This document shows positions 63,881 to 64,000 of a stretch of 64,000 nucleotides of DNA, piece after piece. The stretch comes from Nematopogon swammerdamellus. Lineage: Eukaryota; Arthropoda; Insecta; Lepidoptera; Adelidae. The stretch spans positions 4,423,739 to 4,487,738 of the forward strand of contig OX336340.1 of the NCBI GenBank assembly GCA_946902875.1. Direction: 5' to 3'. The position numbers and the translations under genes are program-made. The notes below the pieces were generated by a model. That model was not told the origin of the DNA. It did not search any database and worked only from the letters and a program-made list of their open reading frames with translations. Numbering within the stretch: position 1 is the stretch's first letter; every line of letters begins with the position of its first letter.

Positions 63881-64000
63881 TGGGGGAATAAGAACTTGGT
63901 CAACTTCAACGTAGCTAAGACGTAAGCTTGTGCCTTCTCTACTAAGGCTGATCCGTTTCCTCTCCAAGCCACTTTTCAGGGCAGCTAAGTCCCCAACTAT
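63881..64000 (+). pseudogene. Jockey-like LINE reverse transcriptase fragment, right part
   Basis: SWGNKNLVNFNVAKT and CAFSTKADPF continue the reverse transcriptase after the motif C region, as in other Jockey elements. The fragment runs off the window. Confidence 0.75.

Overview
The window looks like a gene-poor, transposon-saturated stretch of an insect nuclear genome, most probably a moth or butterfly. The reasons are: an insect-type fatty acid elongase with large introns; lepidopteran-style Helitron ends (TC-CTACTAATATTATAAA start, GCGGGCAAAAGCTAG end); a mariner remnant; several SINE and LINE tails; and a block of (CCTAA)n, the insect telomere repeat (TTAGG)n read on the other strand. 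No bacterial operon, CRISPR array or rRNA gene is seen, and no complete functional tRNA gene.

Host gene. The only clear host gene is a very-long-chain fatty acid elongase (ELOVL family) on the minus strand. Six coding exons at 28257-28117, 23921-23814, 22158-22078, 6297-6241, 4876-4771 and 3496-3360 join in frame into 210 residues. They carry the KxxExxDT, HxxHH and HxxMYxYY motifs. The C-terminal exon lies off the left edge. A possible 5' noncoding exon lies near 42.16-42.3 kb. A second, weaker exon pair is proposed at 63.48-63.71 kb.

Mobile DNA. The introns and flanks are layers of repeats. (i) An unusually intact DDE-type transposase gene with Sola-like features lies at 36.8-40.14 kb. It has four phase-compatible exons and a tandemly triplicated N-terminal exon. 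A decayed relative with terminal inverted repeats and a 4-bp target duplication lies at 11.75-13.38 kb. (ii) Three SINE-like families are named here A (tRNA-like head), B (tRNA-like plus 5S rRNA-like head) and C (320-bp repeat). A and B share a related body, and a C/B chimera recurs at least four times with the same junction. (iii) RTE-like and CR1/Jockey-like LINE fragments. (iv) Helitrons, one ending 17 bp from an elongase splice donor. (v) A hAT-like insertion inside a LINE reverse transcriptase. (vi) Many foldback or MITE elements.

Other structures. 15.68-21.24 kb forms a huge inverted repeat whose arms hold minisatellite units, with a separate ~60-bp tandem array in the spacer. 49.25-49.97 kb holds an interstitial telomere-repeat block flanked by a 149-bp direct duplication. 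A near-perfect 92-bp-arm hairpin lies at 43.60-43.83 kb. Most remaining sequence is AT-rich, without recognisable coding content.
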